Source: Cytophagales bacterium
Lineage (GTDB): Bacteria > Bacteroidota > Bacteroidia > Cytophagales > Cyclobacteriaceae
Assembly (NCBI GenBank): GCA_017303805.1
Contig: JAFLBQ010000001.1
Span: forward strand, 744,001-808,000
Direction: 5' to 3'
DNA: 64,000 nucleotides
Shown here: positions 26,276 to 34,978 of the stretch, piece after piece
Position numbering within the stretch: position 1 is the first letter of the stretch
Layout of the letters: every line of letters begins with the position of its first letter
Notes under the pieces: model-generated
What the model saw: the letters and a program-made list of their open reading frames with translations, nothing else
Database searches by the model: none
Told to the model about the DNA's origin: nothing
Position numbers and translations under genes: made by a program

Positions 26276-27781
26276 TTAATCATTCACCTGAAGTACAACG
26301 CGAGCATAGCGCGTAAGAGCCGGAGAGCCGGTATCGGTTACGGAAACAACAAGATGAATATCATCTCCGGCTTTTGCATCGGACGGCACCACAAACTTCA
26401 AGGTTGGTTTCGCAGGGTCGTTCAATACCACTTTTCCAGAGTATGAATCTACTTCATCGTACTGCCACCACCTATAGTTAAGCTTATTTCCATCCGCATC
26501 GGTTGCCTTGGCCTGAAGCACAATTTTACTGCCCCGCTTTACATTCAATCGGTGTGCGTGTTTTAACCGTACCACCGGTGGATGATTGGCCTCATTATAA
26601 GGCTGCACGCACCACGCGGCCCGCGCAGCAAATTCATTTTGAAGTACCTCTACCCACCGGGTTTGCGGGTAAGCTTTATCCATTTGTTGTGTGTACGGAT
26701 TATAGTCCATAGCCAGGTCGCCATCTTCCCACCGGTTAGGCGCGGTGGCTGATTGCACCAAACGGCCACCCCACCCGCCATAATGCGGATTGTTCAGGTT
26801 ATCCAACCCTGCATCTATCAAATGAAAGAAAGCCGGTGAGTCGCCTTCGGAAATAAAATCGTATTGCGTAAAACTACCCCACATGTTGCTCTTTATCTTT
26901 TCCGGGTCGCTGTAGATATCTTCAATCTCGCCAGCAGGCGGATTGCCATCGCCATAGCTATAATACATTTTTAACAACGGGCCATTGTTGTTGAGTATGG
27001 GGCCCATAAACTTGCCTTCTAAATAAGGGTGCAACTCCTTCGGTACGGCTCGCTTCCAGAAGTAAGCAAAGCACCAAAACTGGTTGGCGTTATAATAAAT
27101 TTTTATGTCAGGCCAGTTTACAGAAATGTATTTGCGGTAAGTTGCATCCTGATCGAGAATGGCGTAGATGATCGCCTTGTTGCAAATTCTTTTGTAGATT
27201 GTCTTCCATTGCGGAGTGTTCTTGTAGTGATCTTCAATCGATTTTAATGAACGTGCGATTGTATTGGTGCCGCCCCATACTTGCAGGTAAAGCGGCTCCG
27301 GGTTAGAATCCAATAATTTAGCTTTTATAAAATCCGAACCCTCGGTATCCTTTTCCATTTCGCCTTCAAAATCAATATTACCGATGCGGGTAACCGAACG
27401 CAGGTATTCAGCAGTGGGAAAATCAGGCGAATGCAATTTCAGGTTTGGTTGCACTTTTCCGTAGGCATCAATCAAATTGTAAATCCATTGTTCACCTGGC
27501 CAGCGCAGCTCCGTACGTTCGCCATACATTTGTTTTGTCATTTCCATTTCGGAAATAAATTTTGTACCCTTGCCATCGCCTTTGTAATGCCACTGCGAAC
27601 TGCTGATGATCAACCCTTCAATACTAAATTCATTGGCATGCAACAAAAGCCGGATAAAGGAATCCACATCGTCCAACTCACCATCGGTAGTAACAATGGT
27701 ACGGGGCTTTGAAGTTTGGGCAAATGCAGTAGCAGCACACAACACTAAAGTAAGTACGCAGAGAAGGTTAAGATTTCGCAT
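26276..27781 (-). CDS. DUF1593 (Sde182-like) nucleoside-hydrolase-like secreted protein
   Basis: 501 residues from ATG 27781, chosen because it begins a clean signal peptide (MRNLNLLCVLTLVL, ending AFAQ) 10 bases after the upstream stop. Residues about 25-310 resemble the inosine-uridine nucleoside hydrolase fold, with the calcium-binding Asp cluster TDGELDDVDSF near the N-terminus. About 405-501 is the Ig-like C-terminal domain (KATDADGNKLNYRWW). The family is named after the Saccharophagus protein Sde182, described as cellulose binding; its reaction is unproven. In this cluster it may cleave an N- or O-glycosidic bond of an exported substrate. Confidence 0.85.
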   Translation of the reverse strand: MRNLNLLCVLTLVLCAATAFAQTSKPRTIVTTDGELDDVDSFIRLLLHANEFSIEGLIISSSQWHYKGDGKGTKFISEMEMTKQMYGERTELRWPGEQWIYNLIDAYGKVQPNLKLHSPDFPTAEYLRSVTRIGNIDFEGEMEKDTEGSDFIKAKLLDSNPEPLYLQVWGGTNTIARSLKSIEDHYKNTPQWKTIYKRICNKAIIYAILDQDATYRKYISVNWPDIKIYYNANQFWCFAYFWKRAVPKELHPYLEGKFMGPILNNNGPLLKMYYSYGDGNPPAGEIEDIYSDPEKIKSNMWGSFTQYDFISEGDSPAFFHLIDAGLDNLNNPHYGGWGGRLVQSATAPNRWEDGDLAMDYNPYTQQMDKAYPQTRWVEVLQNEFAARAAWCVQPYNEANHPPVVRLKHAHRLNVKRGSKIVLQAKATDADGNKLNYRWWQYDEVDSYSGKVVLNDPAKPTLKFVVPSDAKAGDDIHLVVSVTDTGSPALTRYARVVLQVND

Positions 27782-27791
27782 ATCCAAAATT

Positions 27792-28091
27792 TTAAATTTC
27801 CATTTCCAGTAACGCATAACTCAACGTTTTGCCGTGGGCATCCAGCACCCACGAGGTGGTAACTCCTGTGTTCAGGGCCTGCTCGCACACAAATAAAAGC
27901 GAAGCAATGTTGGGCAGTTCGTATCGCCTCACCTCGCCTTTTACAATTTCGTGAAGATGTTGCTTTACTTTCTGTACAGTAACCTTCTCACACAACCAGT
28001 TGTAGTCCTTCTCATCGTAAGGAATAAGCGATAAGGTGAGCGTGTTTCCTTTATCGCCAGCGCGGCTGTGCGCAACATCATACAGTTTCAT
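27792..28091 (-). CDS. AtuA C-terminal-domain-like protein (split partner)
   Basis: 99 residues, beginning YDVAHSRAGDKGNTL, the sequence found at the C-terminal domain of larger AtuA/DUF1446 proteins. Here it is a separate gene whose ATG overlaps the AtuA stop as ATGA, so both are made together and probably form one complex. In longer homologues the two parts are a single chain. No catalytic function is established. Confidence 0.82.
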   Translation of the reverse strand: MKLYDVAHSRAGDKGNTLTLSLIPYDEKDYNWLCEKVTVQKVKQHLHEIVKGEVRRYELPNIASLLFVCEQALNTGVTTSWVLDAHGKTLSYALLEMEI

Positions 28092-29410
28092 GTCGATTTC
28101 AAAATTACGTGGGGTTTCACTTTTTCGCGTGGCAGTAAGGTAGAGACGATGCCAATGGTTTCGTGCACATATTTACGCACCCCACCCCCGCCCGCGGGGC
28201 CGTTGGTGTACAAGGCTTCTACTTCTTCGCCCACCCGCGCTGCGTGTGCTGCCGTTCCTGCTTTGCCTGCAATCCGTAACCGCACTTCATACGGCTCGTT
28301 ATTTTTATGAAATTCATTTCCATGAACGGAGTTCATTCCGATCAGGTCAACGCGGAGTTCATGGAACACACCTTTCAATCGTTCTTTAACAATATTGCCC
28401 GCCAGCCGGGCTCTGCGTACTGCATTGTAACCGGCATACGCTATTTCACCTTCGCCTATAAAGCCGGCCTGGTAGCCCACACTCACTTTAAAAGTTTCTG
28501 GTCTGCGCTTGCCATCGCCCCTAGTTACACGCACCTCATCTTTACCTGAGGCTTGGAGTTTTACCAACGAGAAATCTGCAATAACATCGGGCGTAAAATA
28601 TTCGTAAGGGTTCACAACTTCATAAAGCAATTGTTCTTTTACTGTATCTAAGTTAATAAGGCCACCCGTGCCCGTCACTTTGGTTACTACTCCTTCCCCA
28701 TTGCTTGCCACTTCTAAGATCGGGTGCCCCAGATTCGCCATGTCAGGCACATCTTTTTTGCCCGGATCGGCATAATACCCACCGGTAACCTGGCCTGCGC
28801 ATTCCATCAAATGCCCCAACACCGTTCCTCGCCCCAACATGGCATAGTCATCACTGTGCCACTTAAATTCGTGCATCATGGGCGCAAGAAAAAGCGAAGG
28901 GTCAGCCACCCGGCCTGTGATAATAATCCCGGCATCAGATTGCAATGCCTCTTGTATTCCTTCGCTGCCCAAATAAGCATTGGCCGATACAAGTGGCCCG
29001 ACTGTAGTCAACGGTTTACCAGTTTCCAAACAAGGATCGTTTGGATTAATTTGAGCGAGCACATCATCTCCGGTAACTGCTGCTACGGTGATTGCAAGGT
29101 TCTTTTGCTTGGCAATTTCGAGTACCTTATCCAAAGCAGCCAGTGGGTTAGCTGCACCCATGTTGGTGATAAGCCGTACCTGCTTCCGCTTAAGTGGTTC
29201 AATTAATAATTCAATTCTGCGCTCCAGCAACGGGTCATATCCCAATAGTGGATTTTGTAGTTTTCGTTTTTGCGCCAATGCAATGGTGCGTTCGGCCAGG
29301 CACTCTAACACCAGATAGTCCAGCTTGCCGTTTTCAACTAATGTTAAAGCCGGATCCAACCGGTCGCCCGAAAAACCTGCACCACACCCAATGCGGATTT
29401 TCTCTTTCAT
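28088..29410 (-). CDS. AtuA/DUF1446-family protein (acyclic terpene utilisation AtuA-like)
   Basis: 440 residues from ATG 29410, which overlaps the stop of the transporter gene (ATGA). The family signature is MKEKIRIGCGAGFSGDRLDPA, followed by DYLVLECLAERTIAL, ITNMGAANP, GIIITGRVADPSLFLAPM, and GHLMECAGQVTGGYYADPG. It is cytoplasmic. AtuA is encoded in the citronellol/geranyl-CoA operon of pseudomonads but its reaction is unknown. Here there are no CoA ligase, carboxylase or acyl-CoA dehydrogenase genes, so a different pathway is likely. The neighbouring transporter suggests a carboxylic-acid substrate. Confidence 0.88.
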   Translation of the reverse strand: MKEKIRIGCGAGFSGDRLDPALTLVENGKLDYLVLECLAERTIALAQKRKLQNPLLGYDPLLERRIELLIEPLKRKQVRLITNMGAANPLAALDKVLEIAKQKNLAITVAAVTGDDVLAQINPNDPCLETGKPLTTVGPLVSANAYLGSEGIQEALQSDAGIIITGRVADPSLFLAPMMHEFKWHSDDYAMLGRGTVLGHLMECAGQVTGGYYADPGKKDVPDMANLGHPILEVASNGEGVVTKVTGTGGLINLDTVKEQLLYEVVNPYEYFTPDVIADFSLVKLQASGKDEVRVTRGDGKRRPETFKVSVGYQAGFIGEGEIAYAGYNAVRRARLAGNIVKERLKGVFHELRVDLIGMNSVHGNEFHKNNEPYEVRLRIAGKAGTAAHAARVGEEVEALYTNGPAGGGGVRKYVHETIGIVSTLLPREKVKPHVILKST

Positions 29411-30699
29411 AAGTGGATGGATCCTGTGAGCAACGCAACAAGAGTCATAACGAAGGTAGTCATCAAAGCCCACTTAAACACAAACTTTTGATGATCGCCC
29501 AGGTCAACTTCGCACAAACCAATTAATAAAAATGTTGATGCCGTGAGCGGACTTAACGGAAAGCCCACAGTCATTTGGCCTAATAGGGCTGCGCGGCCAA
29601 TCTCTAAATGGTTAATACCATAGTGTTGTGCGGCCTCGCTAAGCACCGGCACTATGCCAAAGTAATAGGCATCCGGTGTAAAAAGTAAACTGGAAGGCAT
29701 GCTGGTGAGGGCTGTTAACACCGGTAGAAAGTTTGCGTGCTGCTCAGGGATGAGGGCTACCAGGGTGGTAGCCATTGCGTCAATCATCTTGGTTCCGGTT
29801 AGAATGCCCGAGAAAATTCCAGCCGCGAAAATCATACTCGAAACCATAAAAATATTTGCGCCATGACTTTTAAGAACTTTCTGCTGATCGGCAAGCCTCG
29901 GAAAATTAATAAGCAACGCGAGGCAACTGGCCACCAGGAAAAGTACAGGCGTAGGTACCAGGCCCAACATCAGTACAACGATCAACGTAATTGTTAAAAC
30001 AGCATTAACCCAAATTAACCGGGGCCGCCTCAGTTGCTTTTGTTCTTCTGATAGCGAAGCGTGGTGATTATGCTGCAAGGTAGCCAACCCTAACCGCGCC
30101 CGCTCCTTTTTACCCAACCAATACGCCACCAACAACACCCACACAATTCCTCCCAGAATAGCGGGGATATTCGGATTGAAAATTTCCGGTGCAGTTGCAT
30201 TCATGGTAGCAATGGCTCGGGCTGATGTTCCCGACCAGGGCACCAAGTGCAGGGGACCAACACTTAAGGCCACGATGCCGGCCAATACCAGCCGGCTCAT
30301 TTTAAGTTCTTTGTAGATTGGAAGAAATGCTGAGATCACAATCATAAAGGTTGCCGTACCATCGCCATCCAGGTGCACTATCATGGTTAAGATGGCCGTA
30401 CCCATTACTACTTTTAACGGATCGCCTTTAACTTGCTTGATAATAAATGCGATTACCGGATCGAAAAGCCCAACATCCAACATTATGGCAAAATAGAGCA
30501 CTGCAAAAACCAACAGGATTCCGGTAGGTGCAACTTGCTTCATACCGGCAAGCATCATGTCGGCCAATTCCTTCACGGGCACACCGGCAATCAGTCCAAA
30601 CACAACGGGCACCAGCACCAAGGCAGTAATAACCGACAAGCGCTTTGTTAAGATAACCGCCAGAAAAACGGCAATGGTTAGAAAGCCAAGTAAGGCCAT
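29407..30699 (-). CDS. CitMHS-family carboxylate (citrate-type) transporter
   Basis: 430 residues, nearly all membrane segments (about 11-12 helices), with the family features IVHLDGDGTATFMIV and LSVGPLHLVPWSGTSARA, and a polar central loop (about 195-215). CitMHS proteins carry metal- or proton-coupled citrate or related carboxylates across the inner membrane. The gene starts 6 bases after the CE1 esterase and overlaps AtuA by ATGA. It is the only transporter in the cluster, so the cluster substrate or product is probably an organic anion. Confidence 0.88.
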   Translation of the reverse strand: MALLGFLTIAVFLAVILTKRLSVITALVLVPVVFGLIAGVPVKELADMMLAGMKQVAPTGILLVFAVLYFAIMLDVGLFDPVIAFIIKQVKGDPLKVVMGTAILTMIVHLDGDGTATFMIVISAFLPIYKELKMSRLVLAGIVALSVGPLHLVPWSGTSARAIATMNATAPEIFNPNIPAILGGIVWVLLVAYWLGKKERARLGLATLQHNHHASLSEEQKQLRRPRLIWVNAVLTITLIVVLMLGLVPTPVLFLVASCLALLINFPRLADQQKVLKSHGANIFMVSSMIFAAGIFSGILTGTKMIDAMATTLVALIPEQHANFLPVLTALTSMPSSLLFTPDAYYFGIVPVLSEAAQHYGINHLEIGRAALLGQMTVGFPLSPLTASTFLLIGLCEVDLGDHQKFVFKWALMTTFVMTLVALLTGSIHL

Positions 30700-30705
30700 T
30701 GATTT

Positions 30706-31731
30706 CTACTTGAAAGAAAGATGATCATCGAAAAACGGCAACAGGTCATTCAACACGCGCCCATCTAAAGTCCAGATTTTATTGCCGTGATTTCCAATGT
30801 ACTCTTCTGCATAGTGATCTATTCCTAAGTTCTCCAACTGTTGGCTCAACATCCCGATTTGAACCGGGAAACGGGGTGCATCATTTCGGCCCCAATCCAT
30901 TTTTATTGCCTTAAGCTTGCGCAGATTATCAGCGTAGGCAGTAACCATGTGCACCGGCATGTTCTCGTGCCATTTGTCCAGCACCGATTGGTTGATAATC
31001 ATTTTATCACCTTCATAGGTGAAGGGCACATCGCAATAAAAAGGAGGCTTGTTAGGGTTTGGCGACCAAGCGCGGGCTACCGCTACCAATACTTTGGGGT
31101 AGTAGGTTTTCTTTAACTCTTCTACAGACTTAATGCGCGCTAACTCTCTATATGAATCGCTATTCGGGCCAAACTCTTTTACAAACGCCAACAACCCGGG
31201 GCTTAGTGCATACACTACACTGAACACCTCGGGGTACAACATTCCTAATTTAATGGCACCATAGCCGCCCATCGAGTGCCCCGCAATTCCCCGGCTCTCC
31301 CGATTTGCAATGGTTTTAAAATTCTTGTCAATGTAGTCAACTAATTCCTTTGAGTTGAAATCGGCCCAATTGCCGGTGAGCGAGGAATTCGTATAGAAGC
31401 TGCCTTCAAACAACGTGTAATGATCGGCTTGTACCAATATGAACGACCGGATTTTTCTTTTGCTGATACCGGCATCCAGAATCATCTTCATGTTGCTGTA
31501 AATGCTATCGGTACCCATGAAGCCATGCAGGTAGTAGATAACCGGAAATCGTTTTCCTGCCTGGTCATAATCTGGCGGCAGGTAAACAGAAACTTTTCGG
31601 TTAGGATTTTCACCACCCGTATTTTGCAACACCTTCGACTTCAACACAAAACTCACCACTTTTCCGGTGGCCTGTTGGGCAAAGCAATCGTAGGCGAGAA
31701 AAAAGATTACTACAACAAATAGTTTTCGCAT
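30706..31731 (-). CDS. CE1/esterase-D-type secreted esterase
   Basis: 341 residues with a signal peptide ending DCFAQ (about 19). The alpha/beta-hydrolase core shows the oxyanion segment VIYYLHGFMG (64-73) and nucleophile Ser153 in GHSMGG. An acidic residue and a late His (EEYIGNHGNKIW, about 315) would complete the triad. The family includes feruloyl and acetyl-xylan esterases (CE1) as well as S-formylglutathione hydrolases; the signal peptide excludes the last. It is encoded between three type-B carboxylesterases and the carboxylate transporter, so it probably cleaves an ester outside the cytoplasm. Confidence 0.87.
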   Translation of the reverse strand: MRKLFVVVIFFLAYDCFAQQATGKVVSFVLKSKVLQNTGGENPNRKVSVYLPPDYDQAGKRFPVIYYLHGFMGTDSIYSNMKMILDAGISKRKIRSFILVQADHYTLFEGSFYTNSSLTGNWADFNSKELVDYIDKNFKTIANRESRGIAGHSMGGYGAIKLGMLYPEVFSVVYALSPGLLAFVKEFGPNSDSYRELARIKSVEELKKTYYPKVLVAVARAWSPNPNKPPFYCDVPFTYEGDKMIINQSVLDKWHENMPVHMVTAYADNLRKLKAIKMDWGRNDAPRFPVQIGMLSQQLENLGIDHYAEEYIGNHGNKIWTLDGRVLNDLLPFFDDHLSFK

Positions 31732-31761
31732 GGTATTAAATTTTAATCGAATCCAGGCAGA

Positions 31762-33288
31762 TTATTTCTGTAAGGCTTCCAGAATTTGAAACTCGGTCTT
31801 AAATAAGCCCGGTTTCAAGGCCGGAGTAATTCCAAATTCCAGTATGCTTTGATCTGTGGCATTGTACGCGTTCCACGCTGGCAAGCCGGAGCCATTAGGG
31901 TTACCGGTTTTTACAAAATTGAGCCAATACGAGGACATCGATATTTCAACGGCCCGGTCAACATCTTTCCATGGCCGGTTCCATTTCGATAAGGTGTGAA
32001 GTGCAAAGGGAACTTCGGAAGTATGAAACGCTCCGTAGTTTGGAAAGTCCGGTTTATCGGTGGGTACATAACTGAATTGGTAGAGGTAGCTTTTACTTGA
32101 ATTATTCAACGCCCACAGGTGGTCGGCATAACCTGCAAAACTTAGGTTGCCTAATTTGTTTTGCGAACGGAGTGCTTCTTCATCGGATGAAGCTGGAAAG
32201 GCTTTCAAAAAGCCTTCCGCCTGGTCCTTGTAAGTTTCTACTGCCCAGGCTTTAAATTGCCCGGCACTCTTTGGTTGGCCTGTTAATGCGGCATCGCCTG
32301 TTACCCATCCGGCAATTAAATTAACATCGTTGTGTTTACGGGTTAAAAAAAGTGTGCCGAGATCTTCGGGCAACACATAGCCATCCGTAACCGGTGCAAA
32401 CGAGCCATATGGAAACGTACTTGCCAACTTCCAAACACTATCAGCCGCAAGCTTACGCAACGCATCAACCCCGGTTGCATTTACCTTTTGCGAAAGTGCA
32501 GTGCCGGTAACTTCCGCTTGGCTTAGCTTTTTCGAAAATCTGTTCATGGAAGCGCCACTGTGTGCAATCGCGCCACGAAACAATCCTTTCGATAAAGGCG
32601 ATGCCACCAATGCCTGCACACTGAACGAACCTGCCGATTGGCCAGCAATAGTAACTTTGTTCGGATCGCCACCAAAGCCAGCAATGTTTTCTTTAATCCA
32701 TTTTAATGCAGCCAGTTGATCCAACAACGCATAATTTCCCGAAGCATTCTTTCCTGATTCTTTGGTGAGGTCGGGATGCGAGAAAAACCCGAACACCCCT
32801 ACCCGATAATTGATGCTCACAAAAATGATTCCCTGCTTCGCCAATGCTTCGCCATCATAAACCGCACACGCGCTTGACCCGGAAACAAATCCGCCCCCGT
32901 AGATCCACATCAGCACGGGTAGTTTTTCTTTCGATGTTTTGGCCGGTGTCCATACATTAAGATAGAGGCAATCTTCACTCAGGGGTTCGGGCGGTGCAAT
33001 AAACTCTTCCGTCCACATGGCAAAAGGTGCCGGTTTATTTTGGTAGGGACTTGCTGAAAATTTATCGCATGTTAAAACTCCGGCCCACGGCTTTACAGGT
33101 TGCGGCTCCATCCACCGCAAATTACCAACCGGTGGTGCGGCAAATGGAATTCCTTTAAAAGATGTTATTAATCGGTCATTGGTCCTTACACCTTTAACTT
33201 TTCCATGTACCGTTGTGGCTTCAATTAATGCCTGTGCTTGCACCTGCAACGTGGAAAGTACAAGCAGACAAATTGAAATAAATCGCAT
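31762..33288 (-). CDS. Secreted type-B carboxylesterase (third of three)
   Basis: 508 residues, signal peptide to about 18 (QVQAQ). Motifs: FKGIPFAAPPVGNLRW, EDCLYLNVWTP, oxyanion hole GGGF (131-134) and nucleophile Ser218 in GQSAGS; the late triad His falls in AFHTSEVPF. Length is normal for the COesterase family. It is exported and may be periplasmic or released. It shares the general layout of the two preceding esterases but is clearly diverged from them, which argues for different ester substrates rather than recent duplication. Confidence 0.9.
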   Translation of the reverse strand: MRFISICLLVLSTLQVQAQALIEATTVHGKVKGVRTNDRLITSFKGIPFAAPPVGNLRWMEPQPVKPWAGVLTCDKFSASPYQNKPAPFAMWTEEFIAPPEPLSEDCLYLNVWTPAKTSKEKLPVLMWIYGGGFVSGSSACAVYDGEALAKQGIIFVSINYRVGVFGFFSHPDLTKESGKNASGNYALLDQLAALKWIKENIAGFGGDPNKVTIAGQSAGSFSVQALVASPLSKGLFRGAIAHSGASMNRFSKKLSQAEVTGTALSQKVNATGVDALRKLAADSVWKLASTFPYGSFAPVTDGYVLPEDLGTLFLTRKHNDVNLIAGWVTGDAALTGQPKSAGQFKAWAVETYKDQAEGFLKAFPASSDEEALRSQNKLGNLSFAGYADHLWALNNSSKSYLYQFSYVPTDKPDFPNYGAFHTSEVPFALHTLSKWNRPWKDVDRAVEISMSSYWLNFVKTGNPNGSGLPAWNAYNATDQSILEFGITPALKPGLFKTEFQILEALQK

Positions 33289-33299
33289 AGAAGTTGAAG

Positions 33300-34949
33300 T
33301 TAGATTGCGGGGTCAGGTACTATCGCCAAAAAATCTTTATCGTGATGTTGCCTGATTTCGCAGGTATTATCAAAGATCATGGTAATGCCGTTGTCAGGCT
33401 TGTATGCACCCCACTCAGGTATGCCTTTATGATTCGGATTTCCGGTGTAGGCAAAGCTAATCCAGGCGCGGCTTACTTTGTCGGCTAACGCATACGCTTC
33501 GGGTGTGCCGCCTGTCATTTGCTCGCAGCGTGCAATATTGTCGAATACAAAAGGTATCTCCATGCAATGGACTGATTTGTAGTTGCCATCCAGCACAGGC
33601 GATTGCCAGGTGAACAAATACATATACACCGGTGCCGCGGAGGCAGATTTTATTTCAGCCATCTTTAAAGCGCCTTTGCGGAACATGGCATCCACATCAA
33701 TTAAGTCTGTTGGTTTGGTATCGCCCGGGTAGGCTTTCTTAACAGCTGCTACAAAGTCATCGGCCTTATCGCCATACTGACGCTTGATGTGCGCCATCAC
33801 AGAATCCAGCGAAGCATTGCGCAACTGCGGCATGAACAACGAAGTCATGAATTCGTTTTTGGTAGAGCCAATCATTACCGGAATATTGGCCGAGATGGCC
33901 TGGGCTTCGGGTTGCGTTGGTTGGTAAGGTAAAAACGTGCCGTCCAATACGGGGCCCCAGCTTAAACCAAATCTTCCAAACTGTTGCCCTTCGGCCCGCA
34001 GTTGGGCCATTACTTTTGCAATTGCTTTTTTTCCGGCTGCGGCTAATACCGGGAATGGTACCTTTTGTAAAGAATCAACTTGTGTTGGTTTAAGTTTTAA
34101 CTCTTCCAGCACGGCTGCCCCAATGCGTTGGGTGTTTTCATTACTGTGGAAGCTTAATCCCAAACCACCGCTTTGAATCACAGCTTTGTGAAATAGTCCT
34201 TTTGCCGAAGGTGCATTCAAAAGTGTATTCACTTTTCCGCCACCACCAGATTGGCCAAAGATTAACACATTGTTCGGGTCGCCACCAAAGTTGGCAATGT
34301 TGGCTTTTACCCATTGCAGTGCCGCTACAATATCCAGAATACTGTTATTGGCCGAAGTTTTATACTTATCGCCATAGGCCGATAAATTTAAAAAGCCGAT
34401 AATGTTTAAGCGATGGTTAATGCTTACCACCACCACATCGCCTTTGCGTGAAAGATTTTCACCTTCGTACGAAGGTAACTCGATTGATGAACCGGCAGTA
34501 TGGCCACCACCGTGCAACCACACCAACACGGGCCTTTTCTTTTCGCCTGCGGGTTCACCTTTAATAGCCGGTGTCCAGATGTTAAGGCGTTGGCAATCTT
34601 CGTTGGCATAACCCCAGTTGTGATCAAATAAAAATTCCGACTCATCATTAACGGTAGTAGTTGGATCTACTAAGGGTGCTACGGGCCCGTACGTCATGGA
34701 ACTGCGCACTCCCGGCCACGGTTTTACTTTTTGCGGGGGCATAAAGCGCTCGGCCTGTGCGTATGGAATTCCTTTGTAAATAAAAATTCCATTGTGGATA
34801 TAGCCCCGCACTTTACCGGCTTCGGTATCAGCTAAAGCGATAGACTCTCCCGCCAGCAAGGGCGTTGGGTTAATTTTCGGTTTTTGTTCGCACGCGGTGA
34901 ACAACACCGCACTTGCCAATAAGAGTAAAGTTGATTTTATGATTTTCAT
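33300..34949 (-). CDS. Lipoprotein type-B carboxylesterase (second of three)
   Basis: 549 residues. The lipoprotein signal ends at Cys20 (LFTAC), so this one is membrane anchored, unlike its two relatives. The nucleophile elbow is FGQSGGGGK with Ser234, instead of the usual G-x-S-A-G-S; the oxyanion loop is HGGGH. VHCMEIPFVFDN carries the triad His. The Ala-to-Gly change in the elbow and the HGGGH loop set it apart as a subtype. It lies 11 bases upstream of the 31762-33288 gene and 29 downstream of the 34979-36592 gene. Confidence 0.9.
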   Translation of the reverse strand: MKIIKSTLLLLASAVLFTACEQKPKINPTPLLAGESIALADTEAGKVRGYIHNGIFIYKGIPYAQAERFMPPQKVKPWPGVRSSMTYGPVAPLVDPTTTVNDESEFLFDHNWGYANEDCQRLNIWTPAIKGEPAGEKKRPVLVWLHGGGHTAGSSIELPSYEGENLSRKGDVVVVSINHRLNIIGFLNLSAYGDKYKTSANNSILDIVAALQWVKANIANFGGDPNNVLIFGQSGGGGKVNTLLNAPSAKGLFHKAVIQSGGLGLSFHSNENTQRIGAAVLEELKLKPTQVDSLQKVPFPVLAAAGKKAIAKVMAQLRAEGQQFGRFGLSWGPVLDGTFLPYQPTQPEAQAISANIPVMIGSTKNEFMTSLFMPQLRNASLDSVMAHIKRQYGDKADDFVAAVKKAYPGDTKPTDLIDVDAMFRKGALKMAEIKSASAAPVYMYLFTWQSPVLDGNYKSVHCMEIPFVFDNIARCEQMTGGTPEAYALADKVSRAWISFAYTGNPNHKGIPEWGAYKPDNGITMIFDNTCEIRQHHDKDFLAIVPDPAI

Positions 34950-34978
34950 CTGTTAGTTTTTTGAAACGAGGTGTTTAA

